Positions 17,208 through 25,573 of a stretch of 64,000 nucleotides of DNA are shown piece after piece. Under the pieces are notes generated by a model. The model was not told where the DNA came from. It did no database searches and saw only the letters and a program-made list of their open reading frames with translations. A program made the translations under genes and the position numbers. Numbering within the stretch: position 1 is the stretch's first letter; the number at the start of each line of letters is the position of its first letter. The stretch comes from CALGKJ01 sp049322695 (lineage in GTDB: Bacteria > Bacillota > Clostridia > Lutisporales > Lutisporaceae). Where the stretch lies: positions 62,001-126,000 of the forward strand of contig JBMORW010000046.1 of assembly GCA_049322695.1 (NCBI GenBank), read 5' to 3'.

Positions 17208-18665
17208 ATGAAACGAGAACACGTTAAATCCGTTGTATTGTTTTCATTGGTAATACTTAGCTTTGTATTAACAACCCGACTATGGTTCAATATTTCCATT
17301 GAGGGTTTTTTTATTATGTCCGGGAGGGACAAGGCTAAAAATACCGAAAACACTATAAAATATGATATTACAACGCTCTTGAAGCCAAACAAAATAATAA
17401 TAAACACAAATGAAAAGGAAATACTTTTAAGAAACAGCTCGAGCAATGATTTTTATGACAGCGTGCTCAATGATAGTATACTTGTATTGAAGCAGCTGCT
17501 GTCATCTAAAGAAATAGAGTATCTTACCCAATCTGTGGATGTATTGAGCGATGTAAGAAAAACAAAAAGCATAGAGCTGATACTTAGTGAAGCTGTGGAA
17601 GCAAACACCATAGTAGGGCTGTTAAAGCTGGAAAGCAATCCTCACGAAGGTATAAGAAGCATCAATGAGTTTATTATTTGTCCTTTGGATAAAAAAGCAT
17701 ATATATTCGATAAAAATCAAAATAAGGTTTTTGAATTTAAGGTGAGTTATCTTGAGGGCGGACTTGAGCTTATGCTGCAGCTTATCGAGAAGGTCAACAG
17801 CACAGAGGAATCAATAAGCCACCTGTATCTCAATGACATAGTAGCTCCGGAGAAGGATGCGGGACCGGAGGCTTACACAATCGACAAGAATGCAATAGTG
17901 CCCATCAACCTGCTCGAAATGCCTGTATTAAGTATTGAAAGTGAAATACACGCTAATGGAGAGATAACAGACGATATTCGAAGCTTCTTTGATGATAATG
18001 ATGATATAAACATTATTATTGACGAAGAAGGAATAGTCAAATACACTGACAGGGATGAAGAATCGGTATGGGTAAGTGACGACGGCACCATAGAATACTT
18101 CAACAACAGTACCTACAACGGCGGACAGTCATCCATTTCCTTGCATGATGCCATAAAGCTCAGCGCTGACTATATTGACAGACATATGGGTTTTCCTGAG
18201 GATTCTTATTTATCTGAAATTGAACGAGAGGACATAGGTAGCAAGACAGTATATGTGATAAGATATAAATATAGATACGAAGGGCTGCCTATTATAGTGG
18301 AATCAGGAATATACAGCCATAGCATAGAAGTGAAGATAGATGGAGATCAAGTTAGGCGCTATAAGAGAATGGTGAAGAAGATAAGCTACTCAGATGAGTT
18401 TTCAAAAATAAACTTCATAAATGCCTTTGATACTATCAGTGGTCGGAATAAAAAGGAACTGATACCAAAAGGTGAGAGGATCTCAAAAATCAATGATATG
18501 TATCTGGCTTATTATGAGAGAAGCAGCAGTCTAATACCGGTTTGGGTAGTAGATGTAGAGATAGAGAACATGAAGTCAGAAAAAGGTATGCCCACTGAAA
18601 ACAAGAAGTATATAGTATATTACGATAATGACTCCAACACAGGTCATATAATAGACGAATTGTAA
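17208..18665 (+). CDS. yycH: YycH family WalK regulator
   Basis: The 485-residue protein has a single N-terminal transmembrane helix (VVLFSLVILSFVLTTRLWFN) and a large extracytoplasmic part, as YycH proteins do. It starts after AGGTGATAAA. In Bacillus and Staphylococcus YycH binds WalK through the membrane helix and tunes its activity. The assignment relies on topology, length and position between walK and yycI. Sequence identity to well-studied YycH appears low. Confidence 0.75.
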   Translation: MKREHVKSVVLFSLVILSFVLTTRLWFNISIEGFFIMSGRDKAKNTENTIKYDITTLLKPNKIIINTNEKEILLRNSSSNDFYDSVLNDSILVLKQLLSSKEIEYLTQSVDVLSDVRKTKSIELILSEAVEANTIVGLLKLESNPHEGIRSINEFIICPLDKKAYIFDKNQNKVFEFKVSYLEGGLELMLQLIEKVNSTEESISHLYLNDIVAPEKDAGPEAYTIDKNAIVPINLLEMPVLSIESEIHANGEITDDIRSFFDDNDDINIIIDEEGIVKYTDRDEESVWVSDDGTIEYFNNSTYNGGQSSISLHDAIKLSADYIDRHMGFPEDSYLSEIEREDIGSKTVYVIRYKYRYEGLPIIVESGIYSHSIEVKIDGDQVRRYKRMVKKISYSDEFSKINFINAFDTISGRNKKELIPKGERISKINDMYLAYYERSSSLIPVWVVDVEIENMKSEKGMPTENKKYIVYYDNDSNTGHIIDEL

Positions 18666-18685
18666 TGAATAAGGGGAGCTGACAG

Positions 18686-19615
18686 ATGGATTGGGCAAGA
18701 GCTAAAACCATACTGATTATAGTGTTTATTGGTGTGAATATGATACTGTCCTACTTTTTGCTTGTAACCAGCAACGGCAGTGTATTTACCGTGCCTCAGG
18801 ACAGAATAGATATTACCATGGAATACCTTAAAAAGCATAACGTAAACATAAAAGCCGAGCTTCCCAGAAAGATAACAAACATAAGACCTGTCGTAGTAGA
18901 TTTCAAGGTATTCAAGGATACTGAGCTTTCAGTTTTTTTTCCTCAGCGGAGTTATATAAACAGAATAAACGAAGAAATTTCCTATTTGCTCGTGCAGGGA
19001 GATATCAGCATCAGGGTTACCAATGATAAGCTGATGCAATATGACAATCCCGGTATAGCTGCTGTAGAAGGAGATAAACTGGAGCTTTGCTATACTGTAA
19101 TAAACAGCTTCATACAAAAGCTTGGGATAAGCCCTAAGGAATGTTATATAAAGAGCTATACGAATGAAGACGGATATGTAAGAGTAAAGTATGGACAGCT
19201 GTATAAAGGCTATAAGCTCAGTGACAGCTTTATAGACATAACTGCCTCCACAGAAGGCATAAGAAAGGCAAGTGTTATATGGTTTGGAAGTGTAACACCG
19301 GTGGACAGCAGCAGCAGTGTAGTTACCCACCTAAGCGCATTGGTTGCGTTACATGAGTATATAAGTACAAGGCCCAGGGAAGTAGCAGATACTGCACAAT
19401 CCGAAGACACCCAGGGCATGGAAGCTGCAATACCTCAAAATGATACTTCCCTTACAGTATATAGCATAGAGCTGGGCTATTACCAGCGTGTCAACGGCTT
19501 GGATCCCATACTGGAGGGAATCGCAACTCCTGTGTGGCAGATACGGACTGATACACATGAAATATATGTAGATGCTTATGGAGAGCTTGTAGTTAAGTAT
19601 GCTCCACTGGAATAG
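18686..19615 (+). CDS. yycI: YycI family WalK regulator
   Basis: The 309-residue protein begins MDWARAKTILIIVFIGVNMI, the hallmark YycI start (DWxxAKTILI) including the transmembrane helix. The rest is extracytoplasmic and ends in a YycH/YycI-type beta region with VWQIRTDTHEIYVDAYGELV. The start follows GGGGAGCTGACAG. It acts with YycH on WalK. A terminator follows, separating it from walJ. Confidence 0.85.
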   Translation: MDWARAKTILIIVFIGVNMILSYFLLVTSNGSVFTVPQDRIDITMEYLKKHNVNIKAELPRKITNIRPVVVDFKVFKDTELSVFFPQRSYINRINEEISYLLVQGDISIRVTNDKLMQYDNPGIAAVEGDKLELCYTVINSFIQKLGISPKECYIKSYTNEDGYVRVKYGQLYKGYKLSDSFIDITASTEGIRKASVIWFGSVTPVDSSSSVVTHLSALVALHEYISTRPREVADTAQSEDTQGMEAAIPQNDTSLTVYSIELGYYQRVNGLDPILEGIATPVWQIRTDTHEIYVDAYGELVVKYAPLE

Positions 19616-19622
19616 AATCACT

Positions 19623-19645
19623 AATGCGGCTAAGCCGCATTTTTT
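19623..19645 (+). terminator. rho-independent terminator after yycI
   Basis: AATGCGGC (19623-19630) and GCCGCATT (19634-19641) enclose a three-base loop, followed by a T run to 19645. Confidence 0.9.
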
Positions 19646-19742
19646 CATTCTCAAAAGAGTGCTATAAGTGTTATAATGATTACTATAAATGCTTGTTTAA
19701 AAAAGAAGCTTTCTTTACATATGGAAATATTTGGAGGTCACT

Positions 19743-20540
19743 ATGAATATAAGACTATGTTCCCTATCCAGCGGCAGCAGCGGCAACTGCATATATGTAG
19801 GTACAGATGAAAGCGGAGTGCTGGTAGACTGCGGAATAAGCGGCAAGGAAATACTAAAAAACCTTATGGATATCGGAGTATGTAATTCCACCATAAAGGC
19901 TATTCTGGTAACACATGAGCATTCTGATCATGTAAGAAGCGTAGGCATTGTATCAAGGAAGCTCAATATACCCATATATGCAAATATCAAGACTTGGGAG
20001 GGCATGATGGACAGCATCGGCAGCATAAAAAGCGAAAACATCAGAACCTTCAATACGGGAACAGAGTTTGAGATAAGCGGCATGAGCATAAAAAGCTTTA
20101 CCATACCACATGATGCAGCAGACCCGGTAGGCTACAGCCTGAATACAGGAAAATACAAGGTCAGTATAGCCACTGACCTGGGATATTTCAGTGATATCGT
20201 AAGAGACGGCATCAAGGACTCCAACATGGTACTTCTGGAATCCAATCATGATATAGAAATGCTGAAGGTTTCAAAATACCCGTATTTTTTGAAAAGACGC
20301 ATAATGAGTAATCACGGGCATCTGTCCAACGAAGCGGCAGGTAATGCAGCATATGAACTGCTTCAGTCCGGAGTAAAGGACATACTGCTTGGACATCTCA
20401 GCAAGGAGAATAATTTTCCTGAGCTAGCCTTTGCAACGGTAAAAAACATACTTGAAGAAAAAAAAGTGAAAATAGGCAGGGACATAAACATAGAGCTGGC
20501 GCCCAGAAGCGGAATAAGCAAATTTTTCAGCATGGAATAA
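19743..20540 (+). CDS. walJ: WalJ/YycJ metallo-beta-lactamase-fold nuclease
   Basis: The ATG at 19743 (MNIRLCSLSSGSSGNC) is chosen over the TTG at 19731 because GGAGGT lies just before it. The 265-residue product has the MBL metal site THEHSDH, the DLGYF aspartate motif and late SNHGHLSNEAA and LLGHLSKENN histidines. YycJ/WalJ enzymes are 5'-3' DNA exonucleases linked to mismatch repair and co-occur with walRK. It has its own promoter space after the yycI terminator. Confidence 0.88.
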   Translation: MNIRLCSLSSGSSGNCIYVGTDESGVLVDCGISGKEILKNLMDIGVCNSTIKAILVTHEHSDHVRSVGIVSRKLNIPIYANIKTWEGMMDSIGSIKSENIRTFNTGTEFEISGMSIKSFTIPHDAADPVGYSLNTGKYKVSIATDLGYFSDIVRDGIKDSNMVLLESNHDIEMLKVSKYPYFLKRRIMSNHGHLSNEAAGNAAYELLQSGVKDILLGHLSKENNFPELAFATVKNILEEKKVKIGRDINIELAPRSGISKFFSME

Positions 20541-20656
20541 TAAAATCTGAATAAAAAAAACACGAATCCTAAAACTATTACAAAGCATTCATAATAATAG
20601 GCATAAAGTATGAAAAAGCTTAAGAACCTTTTTTATACAGATTAGGAGGATAGTTT

Positions 20657-21844
20657 ATGGACAGCTTCAATAATTTTAACGATGACAACAACAGACCCCA
20701 TCAGTACCATCCCCAACGCCGCAGAAGACCTTCACTGTTTTCTTATTTTGCAGTGGCACTGGCCGGTGCACTGATTGGTGGCTTTATAATGGCAGCAGTA
20801 GCACCATATTACATATACGGAAAGCTGCTTCCCTATCCGGGAGCACTTGAGGAGAGGCCGCAGCAGCAGCTGGCCCAGCAAGTTATATTGAACCCAACGG
20901 ATGATATCACAGTAGCCAGTGCAGTAGCCAAAAAAGCGATGCCTGCAGTGGTAGGAATAAGCACGGTAACTGTGGAAAAGGACGTTTTGGGCTTTGGCAG
21001 GGCTGTAGAAGGAATAGGCTCCGGAGTCATAGTGCATCCTGACGGATACATACTTACCAACTCCCACGTGGTTACAGAGAATCCCCGAAGGATAACGGTC
21101 AACTTTATGGATGGTACAGAGCTGGAGGGAAGAGTGCTCTGGCAGGAAGCCAGTCTGGACCTGGCGGTAATAAAGGTTGAGGCAACAGGGCTTACGGCAG
21201 CGGTATTGGGAGACTCCGACAAGCTGATAGTCGGCGAGCCTGCCATAGCAATAGGCAATCCACTGGGAATGAAATACGAAAGAACAGTTACACAGGGTAT
21301 AGTATCGGGTCTCAACAGAAGCATCTGGGTATCACAGGTAGAGCTGATGGAGGACCTTATACAGACAGATGCAGCCATCAACCCCGGTAACAGCGGAGGA
21401 CCTCTCATAAACAGCCGAGGGGAAGTAATAGGCATCAATACCATAAAGGCAGCAACGGCAGAGGGTTTGGGCTTTGCTATACCAATAAACGTGACAAAGC
21501 CCATAATCAACAAGTTCATAGAAGATGGTGAGTTCATACCTACGTATATGGGTATCATGCTGCTGGATAGCGAGTTTGCAAGCATATACTACCCTGAAAT
21601 AGAGCTTAAAAAGGGCATACTGGTGACCAATATTGTGGAGGGCGGCCCGGCGGACAAGGCAGGACTGCAGACAGAAGACATCATAACACACATTAATGAT
21701 ATAGAAGTAAACACAATGATAAAATTTAAAGGCATACTGTACGCCAATGATCCCGGTACTACAGTGACCATAAAATTCACCAGAGACGGCAGACAGCATA
21801 CTACTGAAGCAGTACTGGAAGAAAAACCGGAAGGTGTTAGATAA
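20657..21844 (+). CDS. htrA: HtrA/DegP membrane-anchored serine protease
   Basis: The 395-residue protein has a short cytosolic head with HQYHPQRRRRP, one transmembrane helix (about 30-50), and a trypsin-like domain with His in ILTNSHVV, Asp in ASLDLAVIKV and Ser in NPGNSGGPLIN. A C-terminal PDZ domain follows (about 300-385, GGPADKAGLQTEDIITHIND). It degrades misfolded proteins on the outer membrane face. In this locus it is the standard neighbour of walJ. Its stop overlaps the start of rlmH (TAATG). Confidence 0.92.
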   Translation: MDSFNNFNDDNNRPHQYHPQRRRRPSLFSYFAVALAGALIGGFIMAAVAPYYIYGKLLPYPGALEERPQQQLAQQVILNPTDDITVASAVAKKAMPAVVGISTVTVEKDVLGFGRAVEGIGSGVIVHPDGYILTNSHVVTENPRRITVNFMDGTELEGRVLWQEASLDLAVIKVEATGLTAAVLGDSDKLIVGEPAIAIGNPLGMKYERTVTQGIVSGLNRSIWVSQVELMEDLIQTDAAINPGNSGGPLINSRGEVIGINTIKAATAEGLGFAIPINVTKPIINKFIEDGEFIPTYMGIMLLDSEFASIYYPEIELKKGILVTNIVEGGPADKAGLQTEDIITHINDIEVNTMIKFKGILYANDPGTTVTIKFTRDGRQHTTEAVLEEKPEGVR

Positions 21845-22329
21845 TGAACATAGCAGTGATAGCAGTCGGAAAGCTTAAAGAAAAATATATAAGAGAGGCA
21901 GTGGCAGAATACGCCGCTCGCCTCTCAAAATACTGCAGGCTGGATATCGTAGAGGTACCTGACGAAAAAGCTCCTGAGAACTTAAGTGCTGCTCAGGAGC
22001 TTATTATCAAGGAAAAGGAAGGACAAGCAGTTCTCAGACATATTAAGGAAGACACCTACGTAATAGCCCTAGCCATACAAGGCAAGCTGCTTTCCTCCGA
22101 GAAGCTTGCAGACCTCATTAACGACCTTGGCATAAGAGGCAGAAGCAGCATAGCCTTCATAATAGGCGGCTCCCTGGGTCTCAGCGACGAGGTGCTGAAG
22201 CGCGCTGACTATCAGCTGTCCTTCTCACCTATGACTTTTCCGCATCAACTGATGAGGGTTATTCTGCTGGAGCAGGTGTATAGGGGGTTTAGGATTATTC
22301 GGGGGGAACCGTATCACTCCAAACTCTAA
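21844..22329 (+). CDS. rlmH: 23S rRNA pseudouridine-1915 N3-methyltransferase
   Basis: The 161-residue SPOUT methyltransferase has the trefoil-knot motif FIIGGSLGLSDEV and the C-terminal EQVYRGFRIIRGEPYH. It methylates pseudouridine 1915 in helix 69 of 23S rRNA. RlmH proteins almost always end YHK or YHR. Here the reading frame continues after YH as SKL before the stop, as if the 3' end had been replaced. The 3' end of rlmH is the known insertion site of staphylococcal SCC elements, and accessory DNA begins directly after this gene. Confidence 0.93.
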   Translation: MNIAVIAVGKLKEKYIREAVAEYAARLSKYCRLDIVEVPDEKAPENLSAAQELIIKEKEGQAVLRHIKEDTYVIALAIQGKLLSSEKLADLINDLGIRGRSSIAFIIGGSLGLSDEVLKRADYQLSFSPMTFPHQLMRVILLEQVYRGFRIIRGEPYHSKL

Positions 22330-22348
22330 AACTAATGTGATAGATTTC

Positions 22349-22411
22349 ATGAGTAAAATTGAATTCACTTTACACCTTGAAAATAAAGAGGTTGTAAAGG
22401 TTTTAGCCTAA
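22349..22411 (+). pseudogene. 20-codon fragment just after rlmH
   Basis: ATG at 22349 opens MSKIEFTLHLENKEVVKVLA before TAA. The composition looks like the start of a real protein, but no ribosome-binding site precedes it. It is probably the truncated end of a gene at an insertion junction. Confidence 0.25.
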
Positions 22412-22419
22412 TAAGAGTA

Positions 22420-22443
22420 AAAAGTCGCAGCAATGAGACTTTT
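22420..22443. terminator. small bidirectional terminator between the two rlmH genes
   Basis: AAAAGTC (22420-22426) pairs with GACTTTT (22437-22443), with A and T runs on the outer sides. It sits between the two convergent rlmH-like genes. Confidence 0.5.
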
Positions 22444-22444
22444 A

Positions 22445-22846
22445 TTATTTATGGTAGGCTTGATTGTTTAATATACGATATCCTCGATATATTTGCTCAA
22501 AAACGATGGTAGCTAGTAAGCCAAGGTCAATCTCCATTGGACTTATAGCCATCTTTTCATCATGGGGTATGTTCTCAGCACCGATAATTACAGAGACATC
22601 CGATTTGCCACTGACAGCAAGACTATTTATTTTAATTGATAGTGCTTCAGATGATATCAGTTCACCAGAAGTAGAAATCAAGATTTTATGAGTCTTATCT
22701 GAGAGTATCTTCTGTAGAAGCTCAACTGTCTTTACTTGAATAAGCTGTATCTTGCAGTAGAGACTCAGCCTTTTCTCATATTCCTTTATTGCTTCGCTAC
22801 AAAATTTATCGATTTTATCCCCAATTATATATATTTTATAATTCAT
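22445..22846 (-). CDS. divergent second RlmH-like SPOUT protein
   Basis: The 133-residue protein is an RlmH homologue, about 25 residues shorter than the housekeeping copy. It keeps IYIIGDK at the start, SVIIGAENIPHDE at the knot and the end EQIYRGYRILNNQAYHK. The knot GGSLG of true RlmH has become GAENI, so the cofactor site may be altered. It is convergent with rlmH, tail to tail, and its end has the canonical YHK that rlmH itself has lost. It is best read as a gene carried by the inserted DNA, perhaps backing up or replacing rlmH function. Confidence 0.8.
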   Translation of the reverse strand: MNYKIYIIGDKIDKFCSEAIKEYEKRLSLYCKIQLIQVKTVELLQKILSDKTHKILISTSGELISSEALSIKINSLAVSGKSDVSVIIGAENIPHDEKMAISPMEIDLGLLATIVFEQIYRGYRILNNQAYHK

Positions 22847-23065
22847 ATAATACCTCAGTTTCCTTAATTGATAATATTAGTATAAACGAAGAGATGGGTA
22901 AACAACAGCGACATTTAACATAATTCTTTAAGCATATATTACCACATTGAAACAGATATGGTAAAATGTTGTTGGTAAGATTAGTAAGTTATACTTGTGT
23001 TTTGGTCAACATCGTAGAGGTATCTCTAATTATAGAGCAGTTAATAGACTAAGAATAAGAAGGGA

Positions 23066-23473
23066 TTGATATTTACGGGGTATGGTTATCTAGTCGAGTG
23101 TGAAAACTGTTTATATAGCAAGACATTATTAATTGGAGTAGGGATGCAATACGCTTATTTAACAGAATCTCTGCTCAGCAACTCAATTAACAGTAAAACA
23201 ATAAAAGAAGAAGTAATGAAAAGACTTAACGATGGGCAGTATCCTGAATATTTTGAGCACATTCTGATGCAGTGTCCAAAATGTGAATGTGTACATGAGA
23301 GACTATACATAAAGTTTGAAGGGGATACTCTTTCGAGTTATGAAACTAAGTATAAGTGCCATAAGTGTAAGCGAGAGCTAATACCTGTTGAAGAAGAAGT
23401 ATTAGAAAAGAGCTCTTGTCCTAAGTGTAAGATGAAAAGGTTTAGAATAAAAAGCCATGTTCTTTGGGATTAG
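23066..23473 (+). CDS. zinc-ribbon protein of unknown function
   Basis: The 135-residue protein starts at TTG after GAAGGGA. It contains four CxxC pairs (CENC, CPKC, CHKC, CPKC), predicting two zinc ribbons. No enzymatic motif is visible. It may bind nucleic acid or protein. It is followed in the same direction by a possible nuclease-fold gene, suggesting a small operon of the island. Confidence 0.55.
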   Translation: MIFTGYGYLVECENCLYSKTLLIGVGMQYAYLTESLLSNSINSKTIKEEVMKRLNDGQYPEYFEHILMQCPKCECVHERLYIKFEGDTLSSYETKYKCHKCKRELIPVEEEVLEKSSCPKCKMKRFRIKSHVLWD

Positions 23474-23543
23474 AGGGATTATGTTTTAAGTAACCTGAAT
23501 AAATTAGTATCATGCTGTTAAATGGGAGAGCGAGGAGATATTC

Positions 23544-24236
23544 ATGGAGTCAATTAGGATTATTCCACTGTCTATAGAGGAACGAATAACTGAAATGATT
23601 GAATTATCATGGGATATTTTTATTAATCAATTTATAAGCGATAAGTATGTAATACTTTTAGAAGCACCTTTTCAACTGCACTTTGCGTCAATACTTAAGA
23701 GTGTAGGCGAATTGTACTGTCTAAAGAAAGACGAAAGCTTTCATATTAATCTTGAAGTAAATATGGGTGAACAGAAGAAAAACTACGTTGATATTGTAAT
23801 TGAATATAATCTAGGAAGTACAGCCAAGACCTACATAATACCAATAGAGTTGAAGTATAGAACGCTATCACAGAGTGCAGAAGATATCGGGGTAATGGAG
23901 ATATATAAGGATATTTGCTCACTTGACTATATAACTTATGGAAAAGTCTTGACTATAGAAGATATAATTATACCCTTTTCTTACTTTTTTTGTATAACGA
24001 ATAACCAGAGATACATTAAGATACCAGGGAAAGGATTGAAAACTATTTTCAGGACTTATAATGAAGCGGTTATTGAGCCATTAGTAGAGTACAAATACCT
24101 AGAAACAAGTGAAGGTAATAAGTTCTTTGATAAATATGGAGCTTTAGTTTTTTCTAGACATTATCAGTTTTTATGGCAAGAGGGTAGCAAATCAGTTAAA
24201 GAAGAAAAGTACTGGTTCTTGAAGTTGAAGATTTAA
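23544..24236 (+). CDS. possible PD-(D/E)XK-fold protein
   Basis: The 230-residue protein starts after GCGAGGAGATATTC. The middle contains NYVDIVIEYN and, about 18 residues on, YIIPIELKYRT. This D...ExK spacing in beta strands is typical of PD-(D/E)XK nucleases. The family is not otherwise recognised. It lies just before the EcoRII-type restriction-modification genes and might be a defence nuclease, but this is inference from motif and context. Confidence 0.5.
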   Translation: MESIRIIPLSIEERITEMIELSWDIFINQFISDKYVILLEAPFQLHFASILKSVGELYCLKKDESFHINLEVNMGEQKKNYVDIVIEYNLGSTAKTYIIPIELKYRTLSQSAEDIGVMEIYKDICSLDYITYGKVLTIEDIIIPFSYFFCITNNQRYIKIPGKGLKTIFRTYNEAVIEPLVEYKYLETSEGNKFFDKYGALVFSRHYQFLWQEGSKSVKEEKYWFLKLKI

Positions 24237-24528
24237 GATAAATGAAATAGTATATAAGGTAAAGACTAGGGCTTATCCTGTTAGCTTCAATGGGGTAGGC
24301 TTTTCATTTTACCGATTTCGTAGATTGACACTATCAATAGCAATACTTATAATTTAACTTGTATAAATGTGTTCACTTTGTCAAGACTTAGTAAGATAGC
24401 GAGGTTTTTCTTGACATTAGAACATGTGTTCGCTAAAATTAGTTTAGGTATTAATATATCTTGACTTTATTGATGTTTTGTGAGAAAATGTTGGTTTTCT
24501 CCATTTGTGATTATTTGATTGGAGGTGT
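24237..24528. other. spacer before the restriction-modification genes
   Basis: A probable terminator lies at 24271-24306 (GGCTTATCC with GGGTAGGC, followed by TTTTC). The rest is AT-rich and should hold the promoter of the methyltransferase gene. No other feature is seen. Confidence 0.4.
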
Positions 24529-25539
24529 ATGTCAAAATTGTATAATTTCACATTTATAGATTTATTTGCAGGAATTGGCGGAATCAGACAAGGCTTTCAA
24601 TCAGTTGGTGGAACTTGTGTATTTACTAGTGAATGGAATGACTATTCTAAAAAAACTTATCAGGAAAATTATGGTGACAACCACCCTTTTATAGGTGATA
24701 TTGTGCCTTATCCTGCTGAGGATATTCCAGACCATGATGTACTGTTGGCAGGTTTCCCATGTCAGCCATTTTCTATTGCAGGAGTTTCAAAGAAAAATGC
24801 GTTAGGTAGACCACATGGTTTTGAATGTACTACACAAGGAACTTTATTCTTTGATGTCGCGAGAATTATTGCTGCTAAAAGACCAAAAGCCTTTTTGCTA
24901 GAAAACGTAAAAAATTTAGTTTCACATGATGGTGGAAATACTTTTAGAGTTATTATAGAAACATTAAGAGATGAGCTCGGATATAATGTGCATTGGAAAG
25001 TTATTGATGGTAGATATTGGGTTCCACAGCATAGAGAACGTATACTTATTGTTGGATTTAGAGAAGATGCGAATTTTAGTTGGGATGATATGGTCATACC
25101 ACAAGAGACTCGCACTATGAAAGATATTTTACATCCAGAGGATGGAAGTGAAGAGGTCGAAGAACCATATACTACTGGAAAGGATGCAAAGGTACATAGC
25201 AAATATGTATTAACAGATAAATTATGGGCATATCTACAAGCTTATGCAGAAAAGCATAGAGCTAAGGGTAATGGATTTGGATTTGGACTTGTTACAAAAG
25301 ATGATGTTGCACGAACTCTGTCGGCTAGATATTATAAAGATGGTTCAGAGATTCTAGTGTATAGGGGAAAGGGTAAGAATCCAAGGCGATTAACTCCAAG
25401 AGAATGTGCTAGGCTAATGGGTTATCCTGACGACTTTAAAATTCCTGTTTCTGATACACAGGCATATAGACAGTTCGGGAACTCAGTTATTGTTCCAGTT
25501 ATGAAAGAGGTTGCTAAAATAATACTTCCACATATATAA
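24529..25539 (+). CDS. C5 cytosine DNA methyltransferase (EcoRII/Dcm-like)
   Basis: The 336-residue enzyme has the m5C methyltransferase motifs in order: I FIDLFAGIGGIRQGF, IV AGFPCQPFSIAG with catalytic Cys near residue 78, VI LLENVKNL with Glu near 125, VIII QHRERILIVGF, IX RRLTPRECARLMGYP and X QFGNSVIVPVM. The paired endonuclease downstream is EcoRII-like, so the protected site is predicted to be CCWGG. The start codon is only three bases from GGAGG, unusually close. GC is lower than in the core genes, fitting transfer. Confidence 0.92.
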   Translation: MSKLYNFTFIDLFAGIGGIRQGFQSVGGTCVFTSEWNDYSKKTYQENYGDNHPFIGDIVPYPAEDIPDHDVLLAGFPCQPFSIAGVSKKNALGRPHGFECTTQGTLFFDVARIIAAKRPKAFLLENVKNLVSHDGGNTFRVIIETLRDELGYNVHWKVIDGRYWVPQHRERILIVGFREDANFSWDDMVIPQETRTMKDILHPEDGSEEVEEPYTTGKDAKVHSKYVLTDKLWAYLQAYAEKHRAKGNGFGFGLVTKDDVARTLSARYYKDGSEILVYRGKGKNPRRLTPRECARLMGYPDDFKIPVSDTQAYRQFGNSVIVPVMKEVAKIILPHI

Positions 25540-25573
25540 TAAAAATTGGAAATATATATGTGAGGTATAGAGT

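Noticed and set aside
20833..21585. Long open frame of 250 codons on the minus strand
   Set aside because: It is the antisense shadow of htrA, whose frame, motifs and ribosome-binding site are unambiguous. The antisense frame has no start signal.
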